NCBI GenBank assembly: GCA_032622095.1
Contig: CP136065.1
Location: 214,622,151 to 214,686,150, forward strand
Direction of reading: 5' to 3'
Length of the DNA: 64,000 nt
From: Siphonodentalium dalli
Lineage: Eukaryota > Mollusca > Scaphopoda > Gadilida > Siphonodentaliidae
Numbering within the stretch: position 1 is the stretch's first letter; each line of letters starts with the position of its first letter. A program made the translations under genes and the position numbers. Below, one piece after another: positions 24,831 through 36,310 of this stretch. The notes under the pieces are model-generated. The model did not search any database. It saw only the letters and a list, made by a program, of their open reading frames with translations, and was not told where the DNA came from.

Positions 24831-25299
24831 TACCCGTCCTCCCCGTCCTAAACTTCAGAGCGGACAGTCAATTAATCCCGTCGTGAAAGTCGAGATAATT
24901 GCATTTCGTCCGCATCCGTATTTCGGACGCATGGGGTCAGTCGTTTAGCCACGTCTATTGGAATCCGCATCCGTATTTCGGACGCATGGGGTCAGTCGTT
25001 TAGCCACGTCCATTGCAATAAAGAGCGTTGATTGTTAACTCCTCCGTATAAGGTCAATATAAAGATCGTTGATGTCTTAACCACCACAGTGCCGTTTTTT
25101 TGTGACTGAGTTTGGAGAACGGGTGTTCCGAGCTTCTCCAAAACGCGACCACGGCGGTGTCGGTGGGATTTTACACTTACATAGGAAGTTTGAGCTCAAT
25201 CTGTACACGCGTTTTCGATTCTATGAAGTACCCACATACACATATACACACATACACATATATATATATACGTAGTTCTCAAATTATATAGTAGACTAG

Positions 25300-25800
25300 C
25301 AGGTTAGCCCGCCACTGGCGGCATTCGTCTCATGGCATTGTTTCAGAAACATGACATTTTATAAATTTAACCAAATTTCAAGTCGATAGCTCCACCCGTT
25401 TCCGAGATCTGGTCTGCGCATGCGCGAATCTTGCGTCGCACGGGCTCTGCGACCAGATTAAATTCGTATCCGGGGCAAGATACATTCACATAGCCAATTT
25501 CAAGTCGATAGCTCTACCCGTTTCCGAGATCTCGTCTGCGCACGCGCTTCACGGGCGTCGCACGGGCTCGGCGACCCGATAAAATTCGTATCCGGGGCAA
25601 GATACATTAACATACCAAATTTCAAGTCGATAGCTCCACCCGTTTCCGAGATTTCGTCTGCGCATGCGCGAAGCTGGCGTCGCACGGGCTTGGCGACCCG
25701 ATAAAACTTGTATCCGGGACAAGATACATTCACATAGCAAATTTCAAGTCGATATCTCCACCCGTTTCCGAGATTACGCATTCTTTGTTTTTCAATGAGT
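25300..25800 (+). repeat. Module cluster, GCAGGTTAGCCCGCC start type
   Basis: Three to four modules (near 25375, 25500, 25620, 25740) follow a start almost identical to that at 24450. The downstream sequence (TCCCCGTCCTAAACTTCAG, then GCATCCGTATTCCGGACGC) is also duplicated from 24830-25060. Confidence 0.7.
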
Positions 25801-26214
25801 TCATTCATGGTTCCCGTCCTCCCCGTCCTAAACTTCAGAGCGGACAGTCAATTAATCCCGTCGTGAAAGTCGAGATAATTTCATTTCGTCCGCATCCGTA
25901 TTCCGGACGCATGGGGTCAGTCGTTTAGCCACGTCCATTGCAATAAAGAGCGTTGATTGTTAACACCTCCGTATATGGTCAATATAAAGATCGTTGATGT
26001 CTTAACCACCACAGTGCCGTTTTTTGTGACTGAGTTTGGAGAACGGGTACTCTGAGCTTCTCCAAAACGCGACCACGGCGGTGTCGGTGGAATTTTACAC
26101 TTACATAGGAAGTTTGAGTTCAATCTGTACACGCGTTTTCGATTCCATGAAGTACCCACATACATGTACATATATACACACACACATATAAATATACGGA
26201 AGTCTCAAATTATA

Positions 26215-26638
26215 TAGTAGATTAGCAGGTTAGCCCGCCAAGTCGATAGCACCCGTTTCCGAGATCTCGTCTGCGCATGCGCGAAGCTGGCGTCGCACGG
26301 GCTCGGCGACCCGATAAAATTCGTATCCGGGGCAAGATACATTCACATAGCAAATTTCAAGTCGATAGCTCCACCCGTTTCCGAGATCTCGTCTGCGCAT
26401 GCGCGAAACTGGTGTCGCACGGGCTCGGCGACCCGATAAAATTCGTATCCGGGGCAAGATACATTCACATAGCAAATTTCAAGTCGATAGCTCCACCCGT
26501 TTCCGAGATCTCGTCTGCGCATGCGCGAAGCGGGCGCCGCACGGGCTCGCCAATACGACAACGTTCACCGCCTGGTCAAACTACACACACGTACCAAGTT
26601 TCGTCCCGATCGGTCGAGAATCGTAGATTTGTATTAAT

Positions 26639-26674
<36 letters not shown>

Positions 26675-26725
26675 AACAAACATACAGACAGAGGTCTTCA
26701 AAATATATATGAGAATAGATAGATA
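26215..26725 (+). repeat. Module cluster with GACA tail
   Basis: Three modules and the terminal CCAAGTTTCGTCCCGATCGG segment are followed by an uninterrupted (GACA)n run at about 26638-26670 and AAAATATATATGAGA. Confidence 0.75.
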
Positions 26726-26727
26726 GA

Positions 26728-27362
26728 CTAGCAGGTGGACCCGACTTCGTCCGGGCTATTTCCCCTCTGCTTTTCGGCGAATTGCGCGATTTGACCTTGA
26801 ATTGTCCATTTTGAAGGTCAAGGTCAGGTGGGGTCACGATTTGACCCGTCCAAAACACTGCCCGGACAAAAGTACACGACAAAAGTACCCGTCGAAATCC
26901 ATCCTGTTTAACACGATCTGATCTTGAATTGATCATTTTGAAGGTCAAAGTCAGGTCGGGGTCACGATTCGACCCGTCCAAAACACTCAGTGGACAAAAG
27001 TAACCATATGTATCAAATTTCGTGGAAATCCCATCGAAATTCGCGATTTTACCTTGAATTGACCCGATGTCAAGGTCACGTCGCACGGGAAAATGAATAT
27101 GTTTATGAGACTCCCCATACGGAAGTATCCCTAGATACTAATTTTCATCGAAATCCCGCGATATTCGGGCGTTTGACCTTGAAATGACCCGATTTCAAGG
27201 TCAATGTCACGTCGCACGGGCAAATTAATAGGCCTATGTCACCCCCGGCCGAAAATACCTCCACATACCAAGTTTCATCGAAATCGGGTCGGCCGTTTTC
27301 GAGTTCATCGATTACACACACACACACACACACACAGATCTTCCAAAATATATAATAGACTA
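26728..27362 (+). repeat. Second interspersed family (GAAGGTC/CAAGGTC type), copy 1
   Basis: It begins CTAGCAGGTGGACCCGACTTCGTCCGGGCT (hairpin CCCGACTTCGTCCGGG), followed by short direct repeats of TTGACCTTGAATTG and AAGGTCAAGGTCA. The end is CCAAGTTTCATCGAAATCGG, GTCGGCCGTTTTCGAGTTC, a (CA)n tail and AAAATATATAATAGACTAG. The head, body, simple-repeat tail layout parallels the module family but the body is unrelated. Confidence 0.75.
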
Positions 27363-27850
27363 GAAGGTGACCCGAGTTCGTCCTGGCTTTGACCTTTAAT
27401 TGTCCATTTTGAAGGTCAAGGTCAAGTGGGGTCACGATTTGACCAGTCCAAAACACTGCCCGGACAAAAGTACCCGACAAACGTGCCCGTCAAAATCCAC
27501 CCTGTTTTACCAGATTTTACCTTGAATTGATCATTTTAAATGTCAAGGTCAGGTCGGGGTCACGATTGGACCCGTCCAAAACACCCAGTGGACTAAATTA
27601 ACCCTATGTATCAAATATCGTCGAAATCCCTTCAAAATTCGCGATTTGACCTTGAATTGACCCGATTTCAAGGTCAAGATCACGTCGCACGGGCAAATTA
27701 ATATGCCTATGTCACTCCCCGGCCGAAAATACCCCAAACATACCAAGTTTCATCGAAATCGGGTCGAAATCGGGTCGGCCGTTTTCAAGTTCATCGATTA
27801 CACACACACACACAAACACACAGATCTTCCAAAAATATATAATAGACTAG
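27358..27850 (+). repeat. Second interspersed family, copy 2
   Basis: It abuts copy 1 directly at the CTAG junction (CTAGAAGGTGACCCGAGTTCG). It has the same body and a (CA)n tail at about 27800-27822, and ends AATATATAATAGACTAG. Confidence 0.75.
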
Positions 27851-28337
27851 CCGATGAGCCCGACGTTGTCCGGGCTATTCAAAAACCAAATTTCAAGTCG
27901 ATAGCTCCACCCGTTTCCGAGATCTGGTCTGCGCATGCGCGAAGCTGGCGTCGCACGGGCTCGGCGACCCGATAAAATTCGTATCAGGGGCAAGATACAT
28001 TCACATACCAAATTTCAAGTCGATAGCTCCATCCGTTTCCGAGATCTCGTCTGCGCATGCGCGAAGCTGGCGTCGCACGGCGACCCGATCAAATTCGTAT
28101 TCGGGGCAAGATACATTCACATACCAAATTTCAAGTCGATAGCTCCACCCGTTTCCGAGATCTCGTCTGCGCATGCGCTGCGCGGGCGTCGCACGGGCTC
28201 GCCAATACGACAACGACCACCGCCTGGTCAAACTACACACACGTGCCAAGTTTCGTCCCGATCGGTGGAGAATCGTAGATTTGTATAAAGGACAGACAGA
28301 CAGACAGACAGACAGATTGTATCAAAATATATAAGAG
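27845..28337 (+). repeat. Module cluster, CCGATGAGCCCGACG start type
   Basis: Three modules, one with an internal deletion near 28078, are followed by the terminal segment and a (GACA)n tail at 28290-28315. Confidence 0.75.
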
Positions 28338-28645
28338 ACTAGCCGATGAGCCCGACGTTGTCCGGGCTATTCAAAATGTATATAAGAAAAATTCTGGGCA
28401 GCCATAACAGATGATTTCAGCTGTTTTCTATTTCTCTATGGGCATCTTCTGAGGCACTATACAAATAATCGGTGACTCGAAAATTATCGACTTGAAATTT
28501 GGTTCTTGAATAGCCCGGACAACGTCGGGCTCATCGGCTAGTCTCATATATATTTTGAAGACCTCTGTTTGTCTGTTTGTCGGTATGTTTGTCTGTCATT
28601 TATACAAATCTACGATTCTCGACCGATCGGGACGAAACTTGGTAC
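28338..28645. repeat. Head-to-head element starts forming a foldback
   Basis: The element start CTAGCCGATGAGCCCGACG at 28339-28377 is inverted at about 28490-28543, with about 110 bp between. The minus-strand copy continues through the AAATATATATGAGA tail and terminal segment to about 28645. The junction with a plus-strand tail is abrupt. Confidence 0.7.
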
Positions 28646-29285
28646 GTGAGACGATACAATTCGTATCCGGGGCAAGATACATTCACATACCAAATTTCAA
28701 GTCGATAGCTCCACCCGTTTCCGAGATCTCGTCTGCGCATGCGCGAAGCTGGCGTCGCACGGGCTCGGTGACCCGATAAAATTCGTATCCGGGGCAAGAT
28801 ACATTCACATACCAAATTTCAAGTCGATAGCACCACCCGTTTCCGATATATCGTCTGCTCATGCGCGAAGCTGGCGTCGCACGGGCTCGGTGACCCGATA
28901 AAATTCGTATCCGGGGCAAGATACATTCACATAGCAAATTTCAAGTCGATAGCTCCACCCGTTTCCGAGATCTGGTCTGCGCATGCGCGAAGCTGGCGTC
29001 GCACGGGCTCGGCGACCCGATAAAATTCGTATCCGGGGCAAGATACATGTACATTCACATAGCAAATTTCAAATCGATAGCTCGACCCCTTTCCGAGATC
29101 TCGTCTGCGCATGCGCGAAGCGGGCGCCGCACGGGCTCGCCAATACGACAACGTCCACCGCCTGGTCAAACTACACACACGTACCAAGTTTCGTCCCGAT
29201 CGGTCGAGAATCCTAGATTTGTATAAATGACATACAGACAGACAGACAGACAGACAAACAGAGGTCTTCAAAATATATATGAGAT
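28646..29285 (+). repeat. Module cluster with five modules and GACA tail
   Basis: Modules near 28690, 28813, 28935 and 29060 (one with a TACATG insertion near 29045) end with CCAAGTTTCGTCCCGATCGG, (GACA)n and AAAATATATATGAGATA. This is the last repeat before the EGF exon side of the intron. Confidence 0.75.
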
Positions 29286-29299
29286 AATAGAGTGAATGC

Positions 29300-29725
29300 G
29301 AGCGTTTATTTATATACAGCATGTCAATAGTGAGCGATAAGCAAAACAATCGTCAACGTGGCGATATTTTAGGCGAGTGATTCACGGTGACCCATTCAAC
29401 GCCGAAATCTTGAGAGGCGAGGACTAGAAAGCGATATACCGGTATCTTGTGAACAACTTGGGGGCATTTCTAACCAAAGTTCTTTTAGTGGGGTCTCCCG
29501 TGTTGATTATTTTGCGTATCGCACCCACTTTACCTATTGTTTGTTTACATACATGGCATTTGTTTAGTTAACACTAAGAGTATTAACATGACAACACCGA
29601 TATTTATGATTGGCATAATACAAGTTTGTTTATAATATATTATTTCTACTTATTGCGGTCTTAACGAATGTGACTAATTTGACAGCAGTACCCACTGCCA
29701 ACTCTTAACGTATCTTTAACACATT
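29300..29725 (-). repeat. Dispersed repeat, copy 2 of 3 (inverted)
   Basis: This is the reverse complement of the 12050-12670 repeat. Shared words include GGGTCACCGTGAATCACTC and GCCAATCATAAATATC on the minus strand. It lies within 140 bp of the EGF exon acceptor. Confidence 0.6.
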
Positions 29726-29859
29726 TTAAAATTGTGTTTATATCCTATTTATTCCAAAATAGCAAACTCAACAGAGTTTGTTCATATAATAAATAGCGTA
29801 ACAACAATTAATGATATAGCCGCGTGTCCATCTTACGGATAACAATATACAATTTTCAG

Positions 29860-30531
29860 TCTGTAATGATGGTTACTATGGTACGACCTACCCCGGTGGC
29901 TGCTCGCTTCGGTGCGATGAACGGCGATGCAGTGGAACTAGTAGTTGCTGGGGATTCACTGGACTCTGTACTGGTGGGTGTCAAGACGGGTGGTTTGGGG
30001 TCGACTGCACGAGGGAGTGTCCATCAAGTATGTGCCAGCGATGCAACCAGAACACGGGGCAATGTGAGCAGTGTACATCCGGGCTCTATAACTCGGTTGG
30101 TAACTGCACCGATCGATGCAGTGCGCGGCTTTGTTTATCATCTGTGGACAGTTGCCCGGACGATGGGCGGTGTACTGGTACTGGTGGCTGTCAAAACGGG
30201 TGGTTTGGGGTTTATTGCACGAGGGAGTGCCCATCAAGTTTGTGTCAGCAGTGTAACCAGAACACGGGGCAATGTGAGCAGTGTATATCCGGACTATATA
30301 ACTCGGCTGGCAATTGCACCAATCTATGCGTTGACCGGCATTGTGTATCATCTGTGGATAGTTGCCCGGACGATGGGCGGTGTTCAGGATGCGCAGATAG
30401 ATACCACGGAACCGATTGCAAGCTGGAATGTAGTACACACTGCGCCGGTGGAATATGTCATCAACACAAAGCTAGCTGTTTACGTGGATGTTTGGATGGA
30501 TGGAATGGGGAGCTCTGTCGTGTACCAAAAC
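29860..30531 (+). CDS. Exon: array of MEGF/Draper-like EGF modules of the receptor
   Basis: A single 672-nt exon follows acceptor CAATTTTCAG and ends at donor C/GTGAGT. It enters and leaves in phase 1. It encodes about 224 residues of Cys-rich EGF/laminin-EGF-like modules: CNDGYYGTTYPGGC, GGCQDGWFGVDC, CQRCNQNTGQCEQC, GGCQNGWFGVYC, and finally CLDGWNGELC. This arrangement is typical of MEGF10/11, Draper/CED-1 and SCARF extracellular regions, which bind ligands for engulfment or immune recognition. Two modules (from about 29990 and about 30200) are a recent 210-bp duplication. No frameshift or stop is present in this frame. The exact ligand and ortholog cannot be named from sequence. Confidence 0.85.
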
Positions 30532-31700
30532 GTGAGTTTCGCCACAATTATGTGAATATATAGTTTACGTACAACTTGTAGTTCATCGAACTTATTGTTG
30601 CAAACTGTACTCAAAGTGAATGTATCCCATCGTATGGCGTATTCCGTGTGGGCAACGAATAACTGATGTCACTTTATCCCGTTACTTTTGACTATTTTGA
30701 CAATTGAATACTTTGGAACGATATGCAATATACCGCAGGTGAAATGAAATTGAATGTTTGGGTGTGGTCGCTGGATAGGCTTTATATTAATATTTATTCA
30801 GTCAATATATATGGATTTCATTTTCATTTTTGTATGATATTTGTGTATGAAATTAATGTTCATAGCATATCTGCATAATACATTAGGCATGTAAGCCGCA
30901 TTATGAGATAGCGAAACGACTGTTTTTGCCTAATTCCATACTGAAATATTAAGATATTTTAGGTCACATTGATATTATGAAAAACGTTAAAGTGCATGGT
31001 TCAAAAGAGTTGACAAGAGCATATACCCGATTTCTAAACTCTCCAATCGTTAAACGGGTTGCGGAATTGATGTAACCGACTGTTTGTCTAGTTTCGCCTT
31101 CTCCAGCTGACTGCGGTAGTAGTATTTAGTAGTATGTATTTATTTGTACAATATTTTTAGACATATGCTGACAATAAAATATTCAAAAAGGAGCTGAAAT
31201 ATATTGTACTTGAGCGGCATAGTCAAATGGCCGTCTTCCTATCGACGCTATATATTAATGGAATTCAAGTCATAAAACGACAACGTGAATAATATTTTGA
31301 TGCATGAAAACAATATGAAAAATAACGGAATGGTGTATCCAAATTAATTGCATTATGTGTGTATATGATGGATGTACCATGCACTGGGCTTAATATTACT
31401 TTATCAGGGTCTGGCTGAAGCACGATAGCTTCATAAAGAACCAGAACAAGAGCCTTTTAAGGATGCGTGTCATAATGATCGTACTCATCTGATAATAAAG
31501 ACTAAATTGGCCTATTGCCCAGCCAAAATGCAAGGTGAACATACCAGGTTTTTTAATAGCAAGTATATATAACAGTGGTGGGGCTCATGTCGTGCATTTA
31601 GACATATTGTATGGTTACCTGGCTGTTTAATCTGGTTTCGCCCTCTCTAGAATGCATGGTCTGATTATCTGACCCTCTTTCTGGTTTCGCCCCTCTCTAG
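30532..31700. other. Receptor intron with duplicated acceptor-like segments
   Basis: The intron starts GTGAGT and ends CCCTCTCTAG. Copies of the acceptor sequence (TTTCGCC-T-CTCTAG type) occur at 31091-31106, 31634-31650 and 31684-31700. Nothing else is recognised. Confidence 0.6.
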
Positions 31701-31821
31701 CTGACTGTGGCCTGATTACCTGTGGTCCCAGCCTCGGAGTGATAATCGTCGTGCTTGTATGTGCTGTCGGTATTTGCGTCATCACCATTGTCATTCTTGG
31801 AACATCACGCATCCTACAAAG
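31701..31821 (+). CDS. Exon: transmembrane segment of the receptor
   Basis: The 121-nt exon between CTCTCTAG and AG/GTGAGC begins in phase 1, matching the EGF exon, and ends in phase 2. It encodes DCGLITCGPSLG followed by a membrane helix of about 24 residues (VIIVVLVCAVGICVITIVIL) and a short GTSRILQ. The basic residues encoded at the start of the next exon form the stop-transfer signal. This gives a type I membrane orientation, with the EGF region outside. Splice sites, phase and hydropathy all agree. Confidence 0.85.
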
Positions 31822-32390
31822 GTGAGCCAAAAGAACACATATACTTGTGCCATATTATAGTAAGTACATGTCAACCGATATTCGTTTAGAGTCATGTTGA
31901 TAGAGTTACATAAGAAAGAGCTGTACCGAATTAAATACATGCAAGTTTGCAGATACGTCTGTAGAGTCACTATGAAATGAAGTGCGTGGTTTATAAAATA
32001 GTCCATGTTGTTGAGTATGACTGTTACAGTTCCTATCGCAGTCACTTGTCAGTTTTAAACTTATATCGATAACAGCTCACCCGTAAGGGTTGTTTGATTG
32101 GCAAGCAATATTATTGGGTTAACATATTTCTGAATTATGTTGCGATAATCTTGCACAGATCAATGACATATCTCGGATCGGAATGCAGAATGCACTCGTT
32201 GTTTTCGAGTCAATGCACGATCAACTCACCTTCAGTGTCATGCTCGAATTTACATTGACATAGTCTGACCACCGATGAACATCCGTACGTAAGATTCTAA
32301 GTTGATTATAATTAGTTGGAATCTGCATGGGCACAGGCCTACATGTATCTCGTTGGTAATATCATTAAGTGTGTCACTATATCGTTGCAG

Positions 32391-32449
32391 TCGGAGAGAA
32401 AAGCACAAGAATCAGAATATATCGCACAGGAATGAAGCATATTCACCAG
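32391..32449 (+). CDS. Exon: juxtamembrane cytoplasmic part of the receptor
   Basis: The 59-nt exon lies between TCGTTGCAG and G/GTAAAA. In the phase set by the membrane exon it encodes a basic stretch (RREKHKNQN) and ends NEAYSPG, with a tyrosine in an NxxY-like setting. Basic residues directly after the helix fit the inside-positive rule. Confidence 0.8.
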
Positions 32450-32454
32450 GTAAA

Positions 32455-33195
32455 AACGTCACCTCATTCGTACCATTTAATTACTACTGCTTCGTGTACA
32501 TATGTTTGAGTGAAAATCTCCTCACTGATACCATTTAACGCCTGTTGCATGTATATAATTATGTTAGAGGGATCGTCTCCTGATTGATACCATTTAACTC
32601 ATGTTTCATGTATGTATGTTAGAGTAAACATCTCCTAACTGATACCATTTAATTCATGCTTCATATATATATAGGTTAGAGGAATATCTCCTTATTGATA
32701 CCACTTATGTTTCATGTATAGATGTTAGACGGAACGTCTCCTCATTGATACCATTTAGTTAATGTTTCATGTATATATATTAGAGGGAACGTCTCCTCAC
32801 TGCTACCGTTTAGTTCCAATTTCATGGAACGCCTCCTCATTTATGCCATTTAATTCATGTTTCGTGTATATATGTTAGATGTAACGTCTCCTCGTTGATA
32901 CAATTTAACTCCTGTTGCATGTATATATGTTAGAGATAAAGTCTCATCATTGATACCATTTAATCCATGTATACATTTTAGAGGGAACCTCTACTCAATG
33001 ATGCCATTTAACTCCTGTTTCATGTATATATGTTAGAGGGAACATATCCTCACTAATACCGTTTAATTCCCGTTTCACGTATATATGTTAGATGGAACAT
33101 CTCCTCATTGATGCCATTTAGTTCATATTTCATGTATATATGCTGGAGGGAACGTCTCCCTACTGATACCATTTAGTTTATGTTTCATGTATATA
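32455..33195 (+). repeat. Intronic minisatellite, period about 57 bp
   Basis: About 12-13 units carry GATACCATTTAATTCATG, TTTCATGTATATATGTTAGA and GGGAACGTCTCCTCATT. The array begins within a few bases of the exon donor at 32450. Confidence 0.85.
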
Positions 33196-33199
33196 CTCA

Positions 33200-33380
33200 T
33201 TGACGAGTTGTTGAACATAGTATCTGAACATATCCCACAAACGCATGTGAATCATTCTGCTCGTGTGTTATCTTGTTTTCTGTCTGTCGTCTGTTTTATT
33301 ACATGAACACTCCATTCCAATGTATACTTTTATAAGTAAATGGGCGAGTCAATTTAGTATAGAAATGGTTAATTCCTGTT
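33200..33380 (+). repeat. Intronic dispersed unit, copy 1
   Basis: This about 180-bp unit (GAACAT..CCCAC, ATTCTGC, GAACACTCC, TATACTTTTATAA, then AATTTAGTATA) recurs in diverged form at 34325-34480 and 34815-35000. Confidence 0.55.
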
Positions 33381-33481
33381 TCATATGTATATTACTTCTG
33401 TCACCTTCCTTACAAATGGTTCATCTTTCAGAACAGGTTGGCAGTGAATATAGTAATTGTACGTGTTATGGTATTTTCCAG

Positions 33482-33519
33482 GTAATTATGACCATCCAGA
33501 TGTCAGCCGACCCATAGAG
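33482..33519 (+). CDS. Exon: cytoplasmic tail micro-exon of the receptor
   Basis: The 38-nt exon lies between ATTTTCCAG and AG/GTAAGC. In the inherited phase it encodes NYDHPDVSRPIE and ends in phase 0. The YDHP motif has the form of an SH2-binding tyrosine site. The phase fit on both sides supports it despite its small size. Confidence 0.75.
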
Positions 33520-35394
33520 GTAAGCGCCATTAACATTACCAGGTGTCAACAAGTTTTTTTCATGCGGCTTGTTTTCCTGAACTCATTTCTGTTTTACTAT
33601 TATTGCCCTATTGTTGACTTAAAACTGGTGTAATTTTCACTGCCTGAAGATAATAGTAACATGTACTTTTTAATCGTGTTGTTAATTCACCAAGTCACTC
33701 AAAGTATGAAATAATCAGAGAAATTGCACGAACAATAACTGTCATGTGCAACTGAACTAATCACATATCCACCAAGTATACAAGGTAGGAGACCGACGGT
33801 GGCGTTGTGATACATAACGATGTAGTTCAACCCAATGCGACCGGGTGGATTCTAACGGGTACGCATACTGGTAGCTGTACATGTACTGTATCAATACGAA
33901 TATGGTTATCGCAAAATGTTTAACTTGTAGGATTCGGCACATCGAGTGGTAATGGTTTGGGGATTCAACTGGAACAAATATAAATGAAATATAGAAATTC
34001 GCGTGGTTGGTAGACATTACACGTGCCGTTATAAAGTGAATTCATCAGACATGAGACGACAATGGGTTGGGTTGACTTTCTTCGAATCATTTTGCTAATA
34101 AAATATGGATTTTATGACCATACAATAGTTGGAATGATCAGTTAAGGAACATATGTTATCGTTGCCATAATAACGTTAGTTGAATTACTTTATTTTGTCA
34201 CTTTGTTAAAATGTGTAATTATGTTTGTAACAACATATACCGGAGAGGAGCGGTTGTGTCGCAATCTACAGTACTTTGTATCATAGTACAAATAGATATG
34301 TTTATGGTAAAAATGTAGTTTCATACCAACGAATTGGAATCATTCTGCGCGTGCATGGTCTGTCCATCTCTCAGTTCATGTCTCCTGAACATACCTCAAA
34401 ATAAATAATAGACGAGTCCAATATATACGTTTATAACTGGTGGGATAATTCATTAAGTCACTAAAGGGTCAAAGGTTAATTCCCAACTGTGATTTTTGCT
34501 TTTGACATTTTTGTCATAAATTAGGGCTCGTTCAAGCATGAATCCAATCAAACGTTTTGCGTTAACACTATTAATCAGACAGCTCATATGGATTATCTGC
34601 GTTTTTATGCGAAATTTCGTAGCTATCATGTCTAGGTCTTGGGGTATATGAGCCAATGTTCATGTATTATGATGGTGTGTTTATTGTATTTTTTATTGTT
34701 AGTGATTATGGGGGTATTCGGAACCTAAACATTGGCTAAACCCTTTATATTCTAAATACTCATTGATGAGGGGTTTCCTTAGGAAATCTTCCGGTAAAAA
34801 GTCCAAGAAAACGACCGTTTGTTGAATTTTTTATCTGAACATTCCCCACCAATAAATATCAATCCTTCTGCACTTGTATCATACGTCTATCGACTGCTTT
34901 TATTACTTGAACACTTCTCCAATACAATACTATACCGTTCCAATGTATGCCGTTATAACTAACTGGTGGGACAATCCATTTAGTATATGAAAGGCTCAAA
35001 TGCGATGCTTAATTTACCATGTCAACCGATGGCGTTACTAAACCGGGGCATATCTATAATGATACTGATGTTGAAATAGCCCCACACTTTGGTATGGTTT
35101 AACTCACATAGCCCCTGCTAGTTTCAATGAATCATGAACGGTGGTTGGTCACATACTATTTGGGCCATACGTATTATATTCCAATAAAACACACCATAAC
35201 ACGAACCGACGTCACATTCGGTTGACCGTAATTACTAAAAGCGGTTGGTAGAATAACTGGGTGCGCGACCAATGTATTAAAGTGATATACGGTATACTAT
35301 CCATACTGGAGACAGACCTAAGAAAACATAATAATAGTTTTAGCTGATTTTATGTAAATAAATTAGAAAAAGCTACATAAAGGTACATACTGAA

Positions 35395-35545
35395 TGAAGT
35401 TTAAGTGTGTTTTATAGGGGAATAATGCGCTGTGTCCGTTTGGCGCACATATAGTGTAATTTGTAAACCGTTTCGCGTTCACACAATTTGCCCATAGCGC
35501 ATTATTCCTCAATAAAACACATACAAACTACGCATTCAAGTCTTA
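35395..35545. repeat. Hairpin/MITE-like inverted repeat
   Basis: GTGTTTTATAGGGGAATAATGCGC (35409-35432) pairs with GCGCATTATTCCTCAATAAAACAC (about 35497-35520), around an inner AT-rich loop. Confidence 0.7.
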
Positions 35546-35968
35546 AATACAATACGTTTGTCGGAGAATGATTTGGGTTGTAAATTGTTTAATGCATCGG
35601 CGTGAGCATGTCGGTTTGGGTTTGTTGCATGATATTACATTCTCCGAATGGATGCTGAATACAATCATTGAATGGTGTTATTTTTCATAGTTGACTGACC
35701 CAGACTAGTATAGAGGCGTTTACACACACACCGACTTGAACCGTTCTCCACACGCCTTTAACATAAATAGATCTAAATTACAGGAAAGTCGTTTCACTCT
35801 AACGTTACCATTGAAGAATCCCTTCATACTACATGTAACTGATAAGGTCGCTGTTACATGAATATACCATTGTACGTCCCACCGGACATTACTTTTGTTC
35901 TATCCAAACAGTGGTGACATATACAAGCATGACATACATACATCGCCATCTCGAATGCTAGTTATTTG

Positions 35969-36310
35969 TACTAGTATATTTCATTAGTTTGTGTGATACA
36001 TGTGTTCTTTGTACTAGTATATTTCATTAGTTTGTGTGATACATGTGTTCTTTGTACTAGTATATTTCATTAGTTTGTGTGATATATGTGTTCTCTGTCC
36101 TAGTATATTTCATTAGTTTGTGTGATACATGTGTTCTCTGTACTAGTATATTTCATTAGTTTGTGTGATACATGTGTTCTTTGTACTAGTAAATTTCATT
36201 AGTTTGTGTGATACATGTGTTATTTGTACTAGTATATTTCATTAGTTTGTGTGATGTATGCGTTCTCTGTCCTAGTATATTCCATTAGTTTGTGTGCTAC
36301 ATGTGATCTT
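35969..36310 (+). repeat. 43-bp minisatellite, about 8 copies
   Basis: The unit contains TACTAGTATATTTCATTAG, TTTGTGTGATACATGTG and TTCTTTG. Copies are nearly identical, and the array ends about 35 bp before the last exon acceptor. Confidence 0.9.

Noticed and set aside
21150-29349. Dozens of 60-149 codon ORFs with LEIWYVNVSCPGYEFYR-like or PDKIRIRGKIHSH-like text
   Set aside because: They are translations of the about 120-bp interspersed modules in different frames and orientations, without starts or conserved protein features.
29824-30555. 243-codon alternative frame and 160-codon minus-strand frame over the EGF exon
   Set aside because: The Cys-spaced EGF frame with matching splice phases explains this exon. 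The others are shadows.
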